Part shown: one piece after another, positions 8,578-16,437 of the stretch
Layout: every line of letters starts with the position of its first letter
Position numbering within the stretch: position 1 is the stretch's first letter
Assembly (NCBI RefSeq): GCF_026341815.1
Contig: NZ_JAPENX010000001.1
Coordinates: forward strand, 2,666,001-2,730,000
Length of the DNA stretch: 64,000 nt
Direction: 5' to 3'
From: Streptomyces sp. NBC_00572
GTDB lineage: Bacteria; Actinomycetota; Actinomycetes; Streptomycetales; Streptomycetaceae
Translations under genes and position numbers: made by a program
Notes under the pieces: model-generated
The model's input: only the letters and a program-made list of their open reading frames with translations
What the model was told of the DNA's origin: nothing
Database searches by the model: none

Positions 8578-9384
8578 ATGCCCGACATCCGCACCCTCGC
8601 CACCGAGATCCACTACGAGAACAGGGGCGAGGGCCCCGCCCTCCTCCTCGTCCACGGCCACCCTTTCGACCACACCATGTGGCAGCCCCAGATCGACCGC
8701 TTCTCCGCCACGCACCGGGTGATCGCCCCGGACCTGCGCGGCTACGGAAGGACTCCCCTCGGCGCGCGACGGGACAAGACCGGCCTGGGCGACTTCGCCG
8801 AGGACCTGATCGACCTCCTCGACGCCCTCCGGATCGACGACTGCGTCCTCGCCGGCCTCTCCATGGGCGGCCAGATCGCCATGGAGCTCTACCGCCGCCA
8901 CCCCGACCGGATCCGGGGCCTCGTCCTCGCCGACACCTTCCCCGCCGCCGAGACCGACGAGGGCAAGGCCGCGAGGAACGCCATGGCCGACCGGCTGCTC
9001 GCCGGGGGCGCGCAGGCCGTGCGGGAGTACGCCGACGAGGTACTGGACCGGATGGTGGCCCCGTACAACACGCACGCCGCCCCGCACGTGCACCGCATGA
9101 TGTGCGCGACCGACCCTGCGGGCGCCGCGGCGGCGCTGCGCGGCCGGGCCGAGCGCCCGGACTACCGGGAGACGCTGACGAAGGTCCCGTTCCCCGCGCT
9201 CGTCGTGGTCGGCCGGGACGACTCGTACACCCCGGTCGCGGACGCCGAGGACATGCACGCGCTTCTCCCCCACTCCACGCTCGCCGTGATCGAGGAAGCC
9301 GCGCACCTGCCGAACCTGGAGCGCCCGGACGACTTCAATGCCGTACTGGAGAACTACCTCCGCTCACTCGTACGGCCCAACTGA
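8578..9384 (+). CDS. Alpha/beta hydrolase
   Basis: 268 aa. Oxyanion-loop motif LLLVHGHPFDHTMW at about residues 22-35, nucleophile elbow GLSMGGQ with Ser95, acid in VVGRDDSYTPV (about 221) and catalytic His in IEEAAHLPN (about 246): a complete triad of the fold. Likely a soluble esterase, lactonase or C-C hydrolase; substrate unknown. It is divergent from a MocR regulator over a direct-repeat operator, so it is probably that regulator's target, perhaps acting on an amine or B6-related compound (inference). Confidence 0.88.
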   Translation: MPDIRTLATEIHYENRGEGPALLLVHGHPFDHTMWQPQIDRFSATHRVIAPDLRGYGRTPLGARRDKTGLGDFAEDLIDLLDALRIDDCVLAGLSMGGQIAMELYRRHPDRIRGLVLADTFPAAETDEGKAARNAMADRLLAGGAQAVREYADEVLDRMVAPYNTHAAPHVHRMMCATDPAGAAAALRGRAERPDYRETLTKVPFPALVVVGRDDSYTPVADAEDMHALLPHSTLAVIEEAAHLPNLERPDDFNAVLENYLRSLVRPN

Positions 9385-9421
9385 AGATTCGGAACCGTAC
9401 GAACGCTCCGACGATGGGGCC

Positions 9422-9853
9422 ATGAGCCAGAACACGGCACCACCCCGCAGGCCGAACTCCTCCTCCGCCGCCTGGGCGAGCGGCGGCACGCTCTTCGCGG
9501 GCGTCCTCATGCTGGTCACCGGCTTCATGGACGTCTTCCAGGGCATCGCCGGAATCGCCGAGGACGATGTCTACACCCGCGTCGGCGACTACGTCTTCAA
9601 GTTCAACCTCACCACCTGGGGCTGGATCCATCTGATCCTCGGCATCGTGCTCGCGATCGCCGGCTTCGGCATCCTCAAGGGCGCGGAGTGGGGCCGGGTC
9701 GCGGGCATCGCGCTCGCGTCCCTGAACATCCTGCTCCAGTTCCTGTTCCTGCCGTACCAGCCGTTCTGGGCGCTGTTCGCGATGGCCATCTCGGTCTTCG
9801 TGATCTGGGCGCTCGCGACGGACGAGTCGTACGGCTCGGACGAGAAGTTCTGA
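9422..9853 (+). CDS. DUF7144 family membrane protein
   Basis: 143 aa starting at ATG 9422. Four hydrophobic segments at about residues 20-42, 66-84, 91-110 and 113-131, with the family's TTWGWIHLILGIVLAIAGF and GRVAGIALASLNILLQFLF stretches. Function of the family is unknown. No ribosome binding site precedes the ATG. The next gene (lipoprotein) starts 13 bases after its stop. Confidence 0.82.
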   Translation: MSQNTAPPRRPNSSSAAWASGGTLFAGVLMLVTGFMDVFQGIAGIAEDDVYTRVGDYVFKFNLTTWGWIHLILGIVLAIAGFGILKGAEWGRVAGIALASLNILLQFLFLPYQPFWALFAMAISVFVIWALATDESYGSDEKF

Positions 9854-9865
9854 GGGGGCGGGCGC

Positions 9866-10306
9866 ATGAGGCGAATCCCGCGCATCCCCGCCCTCGCTCT
9901 CGGGGTCGCCGCCACGGCGACCCTCACCCTCACCGGGTGCGACGCCGCCAAGGAGACGGCCGGCGACATCGTCTCCTCGGCGACCGCGGCCGCCGCCTCG
10001 GCAGCCCAGGACAAGATGAACGAGGTCAAGGACGGGGTCAAGGCCACCGGCGACGTGACCGCCGGGCCGACGAGCACCGACGGGGACCGCACGGTCGCCG
10101 AGATCACGGCGACCAACCCCAAGGACGAGGACGCCGACTACACGATCATGGTCACCTTCCGGGACGCGGACGGAAACTTCCTCGACTCGGTCGTCCTGAA
10201 CATCGACGGCGTCAAGCCCGGAGAGTCCAAGACCGGTACGGCACGCAGCAATCGGACGCTCTCGGGCGAACCGAAGGCAGAGATCGCGCAGGCCCTGCGA
10301 CACTGA
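9866..10306 (+). CDS. FxLYD-domain-like lipoprotein
   Basis: 146 aa with a signal peptide ending in a lipobox (LTLTGC, Cys about 24), so it should be lipidated on the outer face of the membrane. An Ala-rich helical stretch follows, then a beta-sandwich of FxLYD type: EITATNPKDEDADYTIMVTF, DADGNFLDS, VKPGESKTGTA. Family knowledge: FxLYD domains occur in secreted proteins of unknown role. It is probably cotranscribed with the DUF7144 gene before it and the nuclease-like gene after it (four-base gap). Confidence 0.8.
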   Translation: MRRIPRIPALALGVAATATLTLTGCDAAKETAGDIVSSATAAAASAAQDKMNEVKDGVKATGDVTAGPTSTDGDRTVAEITATNPKDEDADYTIMVTFRDADGNFLDSVVLNIDGVKPGESKTGTARSNRTLSGEPKAEIAQALRH

Positions 10307-10310
10307 CGGA

Positions 10311-11405
10311 GTGGACCGAGTCCAGACCGCAGAGAACGCAGAACCCGCGGAGCACGCAGAGCACGCAGAACCCGCGGAGAGTGCGGAGAGCGCGGAGACT
10401 GCAGAAACCGTGACCAGCAGCAGTCCGACCCCACCGCCCCGCGAGCAACCCCTCCGGCCCAGGCACCGCGTCACTGCCTGGGCCGCCGGGCTGCTCCTGG
10501 TGGTGCCGGCCCTGGTCACGGCCTGCCGCGCCCTGGACACCGACGCGGTGACCCCGATCCCCCAACTGCTCTCGTTCCTCCCCTGGCTGACGGTCCCCGC
10601 CGGCCTCGCCCTGCTCCTCGCCGCCGCGGCCCGGCGCCGCGTACTGACCTTCGCGGCGGTCCTCGTCCTCACCGCCACCGCCTGGAGCTCCGTGCCGTAC
10701 ATGCCGCAGACCGTCATCTCGTACGGACTGCCGCTCGCACGGGTCAAGGCCATCGCCGCGAACGTCGAATTCGGCCAGGGGACGCGGGCGCTCACCGGCG
10801 TGATCCGACGGGAGCGGCCCCAGCTCGTCTTCGTGTCGGAATGCGACCGGGCCTGCCGGGACACGCTCACGAAGACCTTCGCCACGGAACTCCCGCACTA
10901 CGCCACCGTCGACGGCGAAGGCTCGGTCGGCTCCATCCTGCTCAGCGCCTACCCCCTCCGCGACTGGCGCATGATCCCGGCGGCCATGGGCATGCCGGGA
11001 GCCACGGCCGACATCGCGGGCGTACCGGTACGGCTCCAGCTGGCGCACCCGCTGCCGCCGCTGCCCGGGCAGGTACACCTGTGGAAGCGGGAACTGGCCC
11101 GGATCAAGGACTTCGCCGCCCGGCACGCCCAGGGACCGACACTGATCGCCGGCGACTTCAACGCCTCCCAGGACCACGCGGCCTTCCGCGCGATCCTCGC
11201 CGCGGGCGGGCTCCAGGACGCGTCCCGGCGCGCGAACGCGAGCCGCACCCCCACCTGGCCCATGGAAGGCCCCCTCCCCCCGTACGTCCAGATCGACCAC
11301 GTCCTGGTCAACGGCTTCAGCGTCCGCGACGTCCGCTTCCTCGACCTGGCGGGCTCCGACCACCGCGCGGTCCTCGCCGATCTCGACCTGCGCGGGCCGC
11401 GCTGA
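10311..11405 (+). CDS. Membrane-anchored endonuclease/exonuclease/phosphatase family protein
   Basis: 364 aa from a GTG at 10311, five bases after the lipoprotein stop; a second GTG at 10410 could also serve and would remove the repeat tract. Residues 7-33 are nine AEx tripeptides. Two to three membrane segments follow (about 60-140), then an EEP domain: IAANVEF, FVSECDRACR, IAGDFNAS, IDHVLVNGF and the catalytic GSDHRAVLADL. Family knowledge: such proteins are metal-dependent phosphoesterases acting on nucleic acids or lipids; with membrane segments ahead, the catalytic domain is probably extracellular. Confidence 0.85.
   Translation: MDRVQTAENAEPAEHAEHAEPAESAESAETAETVTSSSPTPPPREQPLRPRHRVTAWAAGLLLVVPALVTACRALDTDAVTPIPQLLSFLPWLTVPAGLALLLAAAARRRVLTFAAVLVLTATAWSSVPYMPQTVISYGLPLARVKAIAANVEFGQGTRALTGVIRRERPQLVFVSECDRACRDTLTKTFATELPHYATVDGEGSVGSILLSAYPLRDWRMIPAAMGMPGATADIAGVPVRLQLAHPLPPLPGQVHLWKRELARIKDFAARHAQGPTLIAGDFNASQDHAAFRAILAAGGLQDASRRANASRTPTWPMEGPLPPYVQIDHVLVNGFSVRDVRFLDLAGSDHRAVLADLDLRGPR
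10329..10409 (+). repeat. Nine-unit AEx-coding tandem repeat
   Basis: Nine tandem 9-bp codon triplets encode AEN, AEP, AEH, AEH, AEP, AES, AES, AET, AET. The tract ends exactly at the alternative GTG start at 10410. It resembles a slipped-strand minisatellite in a reading-frame-preserving period. Confidence 0.85.
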
Positions 11406-11423
11406 TCGGCGACCCTGGAGGAC

Positions 11424-11660
11424 ATGGAGAACGAGGAGATCCTGGACGACATCGGAGCCCTCGTAGAGGAGGAACGCGCCCTGCGCCAGCGCACCGGCGG
11501 CCTCCTCCCCGAGGAACGCACCCGCCTCGCGGACCTGGAGGTCCGCCTGGACCAGTGCTGGGACCTGCTGCGCCAGCGCCGGGCCAAGGCGGAATACGGC
11601 GAGGACCCGGACACGGCCACCCTCCGCCCGGCCACCGAGGTCGAGTCCTACCGCAACTGA
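11424..11660 (+). CDS. DUF2630 family protein
   Basis: 78 aa. The pattern ILDDIGALVEEERALRQR, then LEVRLDQCWDLLRQRRAKAE and the PATEVESY tail is that of DUF2630, a small, charged, helical actinobacterial protein of unknown function. CTGGAGG lies five bases before the ATG at 11424. It is close behind the EEP gene on the same strand. Confidence 0.88.
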   Translation: MENEEILDDIGALVEEERALRQRTGGLLPEERTRLADLEVRLDQCWDLLRQRRAKAEYGEDPDTATLRPATEVESYRN

Positions 11661-11712
11661 GCCGCGGACCCGCCCGGAGCCACCGCGCGGCCCCGGCCAG
11701 TACGTTGGCCCC

Positions 11713-13665
11713 ATGGCACGCCCCGCCGGTCCCGTACGGCTCTCCCCGCCCGCCTGGCTGACCGCCGGGTTCAGGCCCGCGCCCGCGCCGATTCCCTGGG
11801 CCGCCGTCGGACGTTCCGCCGTCGCGCTGTCCGTGCCGCTCGCCGTCGGGCTGGCTGTCGGGCGGCCCGCCTACGGGGCGCTCGTGTCCATGGGGGCGCT
11901 CTCCGGAGTCATCGGCGACACCGCCGACGCCTATCGGATGCGGATCTTCAACATCGCCGTACCGCAGTTCTTCGGGGCCGTCGGAGTGACTCTCGGGACC
12001 GTCGTCTTCGGGCACGGCTGGGTCGCCGTCGCGGTGCTCACGCTCGTCGCGCTCGTCTCCGGGATGATCTCCTCCATCGGGGCCGTCGCCTCCGTCTCCG
12101 GGCTGCTTCTGCTCCTCAACTCCGTGGTGGGGGCCGGGCTCCCCATGCCCGATCCCTGGTGGACGGCGCCGCTCCTGCTCACCCTCGGCGGGCTCTTCGT
12201 CCTTCTCCTCTCCCTCCTCGGCTGGCCGCTGCGCGGCGCCGCGCCCGAGCGGTCCGCCGTCGCCGCGACCTACCGTTCCGTCGCCGAGTTGTACGAGGCC
12301 ACCGGAGCCGACTCGTACGACGAGAAGCGGCAGGCCGTCACCGCCTCCCTCAACCAGTCCTACGACCTCGTCCTCGCCCGCCGCGCCCGGCAGCACGGCC
12401 GCGCGCCCTCCCTCGTCCGGCTGCTCGCCCAGCTGAACGTCGTCATTCCGCTCGTCGAGGCCGCCCCCGCCGCCCATCTCCGCGCCCAGCTCTACGGGCC
12501 GCTGTCCGCGACGATCCCCGCGGCCGTGCGCGAGCTCGCCGACGCCGTGGACGAGGGTCGCACCGGGGCACCCGTACTCGATCTGCCGACCCCCGAGCGG
12601 CCCGCCGAGAAGGCCGTCGACCATGCCCTGCGGCACGCCGCCGCCGTCGTCCACAAGGCCGAGCCCGACCCGTACAACGTCGACGACCGGCTCGGCCGCC
12701 CCGCCGCGCTCCGGGTGCGGGCCCGCCGGGCCACCCGCGCCGTCCTGTTCTCCGAGGCGTCCTGGCGGTACGGGCTCCGGCTCGCCCTGTGCATCGGGCT
12801 CGCGCAGGCGCTCGTCTCGCTGATCGCCGTCCCCCGCTCGTACTGGGTCGCCCTCACCGTCACCTTCGTCATGAAGCCCGACTTCGGCTCGGTCTTCTCC
12901 CGCGCCGTGCTCCGCGCCTTCGGCACCGCCGCCGGACTCCTCCTCGCCGCCCTCGTCCTCGCCGAGGTCCCGCGCGGCTGGTGGGACGTGCCCGTGATGT
13001 GCGTCCTCGCCGCCCTCATCCCGGCCTTCTCCGCGAAGGGGTACGCCTTCCAGACCGCGGCCATCACCCCGGTGATCCTGCTGCTCTCCGACACCCTCAA
13101 CCAGCAGGGCTTCGACCTCGTCATGCCCCGCCTGTACGACTCCCTGATCGGCTGCGGCATCGCGCTGATCGCCGGCTATCTGCTCTGGCCCGAGTCCTGG
13201 CACGCCCGGGTCGGCGACCGGCTCGCGGACGCCGTCTCCGACACCGCCGCCTATGTGACCTGCGCGTTCGGAGGAAGCGAGGACCAGGGCGGGCGGCTGC
13301 GCGCACGGCGGAAGCTCTACCGCGATCTCTCCACCGTCCGCTCCGAGTTCCAGCGCGCGCTCACCGAACCGCCGCCCACCGGTACCCGCGCCGCCGCCTG
13401 GTGGCCGCTCGTCGTCGCCGTCGAGCGGATCGTGGACGCCACCACCGCCGCCCGGATCCGGGTCAATCACGGCGCCCCGGATCCCGACCCCGCCGAGGTC
13501 ACCGCCGTCGAGCGGGAGCTGCGCGAACTCGCGCAGGGAATCCGTGCATCGGACACCCTGGTCGAGGTCCGCTCCGAGCTTCCCGGCGACGAGAACGGAG
13601 TCCTCGCACCCCTCCGTCAGGAGGTCAGCGCGGCCCGTGCCATCGCTGGTCCCGACCTGCGGTAA
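11713..13665 (+). CDS. FUSC family (aromatic acid exporter-like) membrane protein
   Basis: 650 aa. An N-terminal block of five to six membrane segments (about 33-165), a cytoplasmic helical region (about 170-340), a second membrane block (about 350-490, with LALCIGLAQALVSLIAVPRSYWVALTVT split across helices) and a helical C-terminal domain. This duplicated layout is typical of FUSC/YccS/AaeB proteins, linked to efflux of fusaric or hydroxybenzoic acids. Substrate here is unknown. The 197-bp gap downstream to the permease gene has no recognised feature except a candidate TACGAT -10. Confidence 0.87.
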   Translation: MARPAGPVRLSPPAWLTAGFRPAPAPIPWAAVGRSAVALSVPLAVGLAVGRPAYGALVSMGALSGVIGDTADAYRMRIFNIAVPQFFGAVGVTLGTVVFGHGWVAVAVLTLVALVSGMISSIGAVASVSGLLLLLNSVVGAGLPMPDPWWTAPLLLTLGGLFVLLLSLLGWPLRGAAPERSAVAATYRSVAELYEATGADSYDEKRQAVTASLNQSYDLVLARRARQHGRAPSLVRLLAQLNVVIPLVEAAPAAHLRAQLYGPLSATIPAAVRELADAVDEGRTGAPVLDLPTPERPAEKAVDHALRHAAAVVHKAEPDPYNVDDRLGRPAALRVRARRATRAVLFSEASWRYGLRLALCIGLAQALVSLIAVPRSYWVALTVTFVMKPDFGSVFSRAVLRAFGTAAGLLLAALVLAEVPRGWWDVPVMCVLAALIPAFSAKGYAFQTAAITPVILLLSDTLNQQGFDLVMPRLYDSLIGCGIALIAGYLLWPESWHARVGDRLADAVSDTAAYVTCAFGGSEDQGGRLRARRKLYRDLSTVRSEFQRALTEPPPTGTRAAAWWPLVVAVERIVDATTAARIRVNHGAPDPDPAEVTAVERELRELAQGIRASDTLVEVRSELPGDENGVLAPLRQEVSAARAIAGPDLR

Positions 13666-13862
13666 ACCTCCTTGCGGGGGCGTACGGGAGGACTTACCGG
13701 CGGTCACGGAACGGAACCCTCCCCACCGCCGTTACCGGAAGCCACCCGGGCGACTACGATGCGCTCGATCTCACCGTGATCCGCGCCCGCCGCCGTCGGC
13801 AACCGGCTCGGCGGACGGGCCACTTCGCCCTGCCTCACCCCCCGCGCCCCGAGGACCCCGCC

Positions 13863-15338
13863 ATGCGCACCACCACGAACAGAGGGCTCCAGCCCAATGT
13901 CCTCGGCACCTTCGACACGATCGTGATGGCCGTCGCCGGCAGCGCCCCCGCCTACTCGATGGCCGCGACGACCGCCGTGCTCTTCGGCGCCGTCGGCTAC
14001 GCGGGACCCGCCGCCCTGCTCTACTGCGCGATACCGATGTTCGGCATCGTCCTCGCGTACGCCCGCCTCGGGCGGATCGACGTCAACGCCGGTGCCGGCT
14101 ACTCCTGGGTGGGCCGCACCCTCCACCCCTTCCTCGGCTTCCTCTCCGGCTGGGCCCTCGTCTTCGCCGCCACCGTCTTCATGGTGGCCGGATCGCTGCC
14201 CGCCGGCTCCCTCACGCTCGCCCTCATCGACGAGGACCTCGCCGACAGCACCCCGCTCGCGGCGGCCGTCGGCGCCGGCTGGTTCCTGATGATGCTGCTC
14301 GTCGTCCTGGGCGGCGCCCGGCTGACCGTACGGGCGCAACTGATCATGTCCGGCGTCGAGATGCTGATCCTCTTCGGTTTCATCCTCGCCGCCGTCGCGC
14401 ACCGGGGGCGGGCCACCGCCTTCGACTGGTCCTGGTTCTCCTTCAGCCAGTTCGACGGGCCGCAGGGCTTCGCCGCCGGCGCGCTGATCGCCGCGTTCTA
14501 CTACTGGGGCTGGGACGTCACCAGCAACCTCAGCGAGGAGACCAGGAACAGCCGCCGCACCGCGGGGCTCGCCGCGCTCGTCGGCGTCGGCTTCGTCTTC
14601 CTCCTCTTCGTGGCCGTCACCGTCGCCGTGAACGTGCTGCTGAGCGCCGACGAGATCCGTACCGCCGGACCCAACGTCCTCGCCGTCGTCGGCCAGGAGA
14701 TCTGGCCCGGCATCGGCGGCAAACTCCTCGTCGTGGCCGTCCTCCTGTCCACCGTCGCCACCCTGGAGACCACCCTCCTCCAGGTCACCCGCTCGCTCTT
14801 CGCGATGGGCCGCGACCGGACCCTGCCGGCCGCGCTCGGCGCCGTGCACCGCCGCTGGAACACCCCGTGGATCGCGATCGCCGCCGTCGGCGGCGCCGCC
14901 CTGGTCATGTTCGCGGCCGCCGCGGCCGCCGGCTCCGTGCAGCAGATCCTCCGGGACGCCGTCTCCGCGATCGGGCTCCAGATCGCCTTCTACTACGGCC
15001 TCGCGGGCATCGCCGCCGTCGTCGCGTACAAGTCGGTCCTCTTCCGCTCCGTACGGAACCTGCTGCTGGGCGGCCTCTGGCCGCTGCTCGGCTCCGCGTT
15101 CATGCTCTGGACCTTCGTCGAGGCGCTCGGCGAGCTCTCCACCACCGCCCTCACGATCGGCCTCGGCGGCCTGCTCCTCGGCGTCGTCCCGCTGCTCGTG
15201 TACTGGCGCAAGGGCAGCGACTACTACCGCCCCGCCCGCCTGGACGCCGCCCGCGCGATGGCCGCCTCGGAGGGCTCGGGCCCGGCCACGCGCGCGCGTA
15301 CGGGCCCCCGGGACAAGAGCTACGCCACGGACTTCTGA
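13863..15338 (+). CDS. APC family amino acid permease
   Basis: 491 aa beginning at ATG 13863; the frame is open far upstream but that part is a shadow of the FUSC gene. Twelve hydrophobic segments; helix 1 has the unwound GSAPAYSM motif used for substrate binding by APC transporters, and the helix 6 region has YYWGWDVTSNLSEETRNS. A plasma-membrane amino acid/polyamine symporter or exchanger. The C-terminus is basic and disordered. Upstream, the divergent or regulatory partner is not apparent. Confidence 0.88.
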   Translation: MRTTTNRGLQPNVLGTFDTIVMAVAGSAPAYSMAATTAVLFGAVGYAGPAALLYCAIPMFGIVLAYARLGRIDVNAGAGYSWVGRTLHPFLGFLSGWALVFAATVFMVAGSLPAGSLTLALIDEDLADSTPLAAAVGAGWFLMMLLVVLGGARLTVRAQLIMSGVEMLILFGFILAAVAHRGRATAFDWSWFSFSQFDGPQGFAAGALIAAFYYWGWDVTSNLSEETRNSRRTAGLAALVGVGFVFLLFVAVTVAVNVLLSADEIRTAGPNVLAVVGQEIWPGIGGKLLVVAVLLSTVATLETTLLQVTRSLFAMGRDRTLPAALGAVHRRWNTPWIAIAAVGGAALVMFAAAAAAGSVQQILRDAVSAIGLQIAFYYGLAGIAAVVAYKSVLFRSVRNLLLGGLWPLLGSAFMLWTFVEALGELSTTALTIGLGGLLLGVVPLLVYWRKGSDYYRPARLDAARAMAASEGSGPATRARTGPRDKSYATDF

Positions 15339-15415
15339 CCACCACCACCAGCACCACCGCGACACCCCTCACGCCCACGACTTCTGACGGCAGCCGAACC
15401 CGAAGGAGGCCCCCG

Positions 15416-16405
15416 ATGGCCGTACGCCGCCGCTCCGCGCGCTCGGCACGTCCGGAGCGCTTCGCGCCCGACTTCGACCCGGACTTCGGGGACCGGGCGC
15501 TGACCGAGGCGCGCCACGACATCGTCATCGGCCGCTGGCAGGGCGTACGGGACCTGCTCGCCGCCACCGGCGACCACTGGGCCCGCCGCACCCACCGGCT
15601 GCGGCTCCTCTCGCACGCCGCCGCCGGCAGCTCCACCGTGGAGACCTGGCGGGCCGCCGAGCCGGGCAACCCGGACGCGGCCGTGCTGCGGGCGGCGACC
15701 GAGGTCGTACGGGTCTTCGACGCGGCCATCGCCGCCGGCCGGGGCGCCGCCGTCGAACGGGGCCGTATCGACGCCGCCGTCGACGCCTGCCGGGGCGCGG
15801 CCGAGGCGGCCCCCGCCGACCCGATGCCGTGGGTGTCGCTGCTCTCGGTGGCCCGACTGTACGAGGGCGGGGTGCCGCGCCGGGAACTGCGGCACTGGTT
15901 CGACGAGTTGCGGCGCCGGGACCCGTACAACACGGAGGGTCACATCCAGGTGCTGCGCTACTGGTCGGCGCGGTGGCACGGCACGCACGGCAGCATGTAC
16001 GACTTCGCCCGCGACGCGGCGGGCGTGGCCCCGCCCGGCTCCCCGCTGCCCGTCCTCGTACAGGTGGCCCGGGTCGAGGAGTACCGGTACATCGCGGACG
16101 GGGCGCTCGGGCGGGGCCCGGTGCGAGGCTTCGACCAGCACTGGAAGCACGAACTGGCGGTGACGGAACTGCGCCGCACGCACGCGCGGTGGATCGGCGG
16201 CCGGGACCCGGGGGCGCCGGTCGCACCGGAAGAGGTCGGCGACCTCAACTTCCTGGTCCACGCCGCCTGCTACGCGGGCCAGGTCGAGATCGCCCGGGAG
16301 CTGCTCGGGATGTTGGGCACCCGGGCGGCATGGGTGCCGTGGGCGTACACGGGGGACCCGGAGGAGCAGTTCGTACGGTTCAGGGAGGGCCTGGGAGTGG
16401 AGTGA
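15416..16405 (+). CDS. Hypothetical helical protein, unrecognised
   Basis: 329 aa from ATG 15416, with GAAGGAGG seven bases upstream; earlier in-frame codons are shadows of the permease gene. The protein is mostly alpha-helical, with alternating RxLL/AAxG segments like TPR or solenoid repeats (LLSVARLYEGGVPRRELRHW, FLVHAACYAGQVEIARELLG) and no signal peptide or membrane segment. It has many Trp residues in short motifs (DPMPWVS, AWVPWAYTG). Probably a cytoplasmic actinobacterial protein of unknown role. Confidence 0.75.
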   Translation: MAVRRRSARSARPERFAPDFDPDFGDRALTEARHDIVIGRWQGVRDLLAATGDHWARRTHRLRLLSHAAAGSSTVETWRAAEPGNPDAAVLRAATEVVRVFDAAIAAGRGAAVERGRIDAAVDACRGAAEAAPADPMPWVSLLSVARLYEGGVPRRELRHWFDELRRRDPYNTEGHIQVLRYWSARWHGTHGSMYDFARDAAGVAPPGSPLPVLVQVARVEEYRYIADGALGRGPVRGFDQHWKHELAVTELRRTHARWIGGRDPGAPVAPEEVGDLNFLVHAACYAGQVEIARELLGMLGTRAAWVPWAYTGDPEEQFVRFREGLGVE

Positions 16406-16423
16406 CCGGGTCACCCCACTCCC
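16393..16423 (+). terminator. Strong hairpin overlapping a stop codon
   Basis: GGGAGTGG at 16393-16400 and GTGACC pair with GGTCAC and CCACTCCC across a short loop; there is a single A-C mismatch. The stem spans the TGA of the gene at 15416 and lies 15 bases from the stop of phoX on the other strand, so it may end both transcripts. Confidence 0.7.
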
Positions 16424-16437
16424 GAGCCCCGTGAGAC

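Noticed and set aside
12159..13862. Open frame upstream of the amino acid permease
   Set aside because: It overlaps the intact FUSC gene and is Arg/Pro-rich; permease homology begins at the ATG at 13863.
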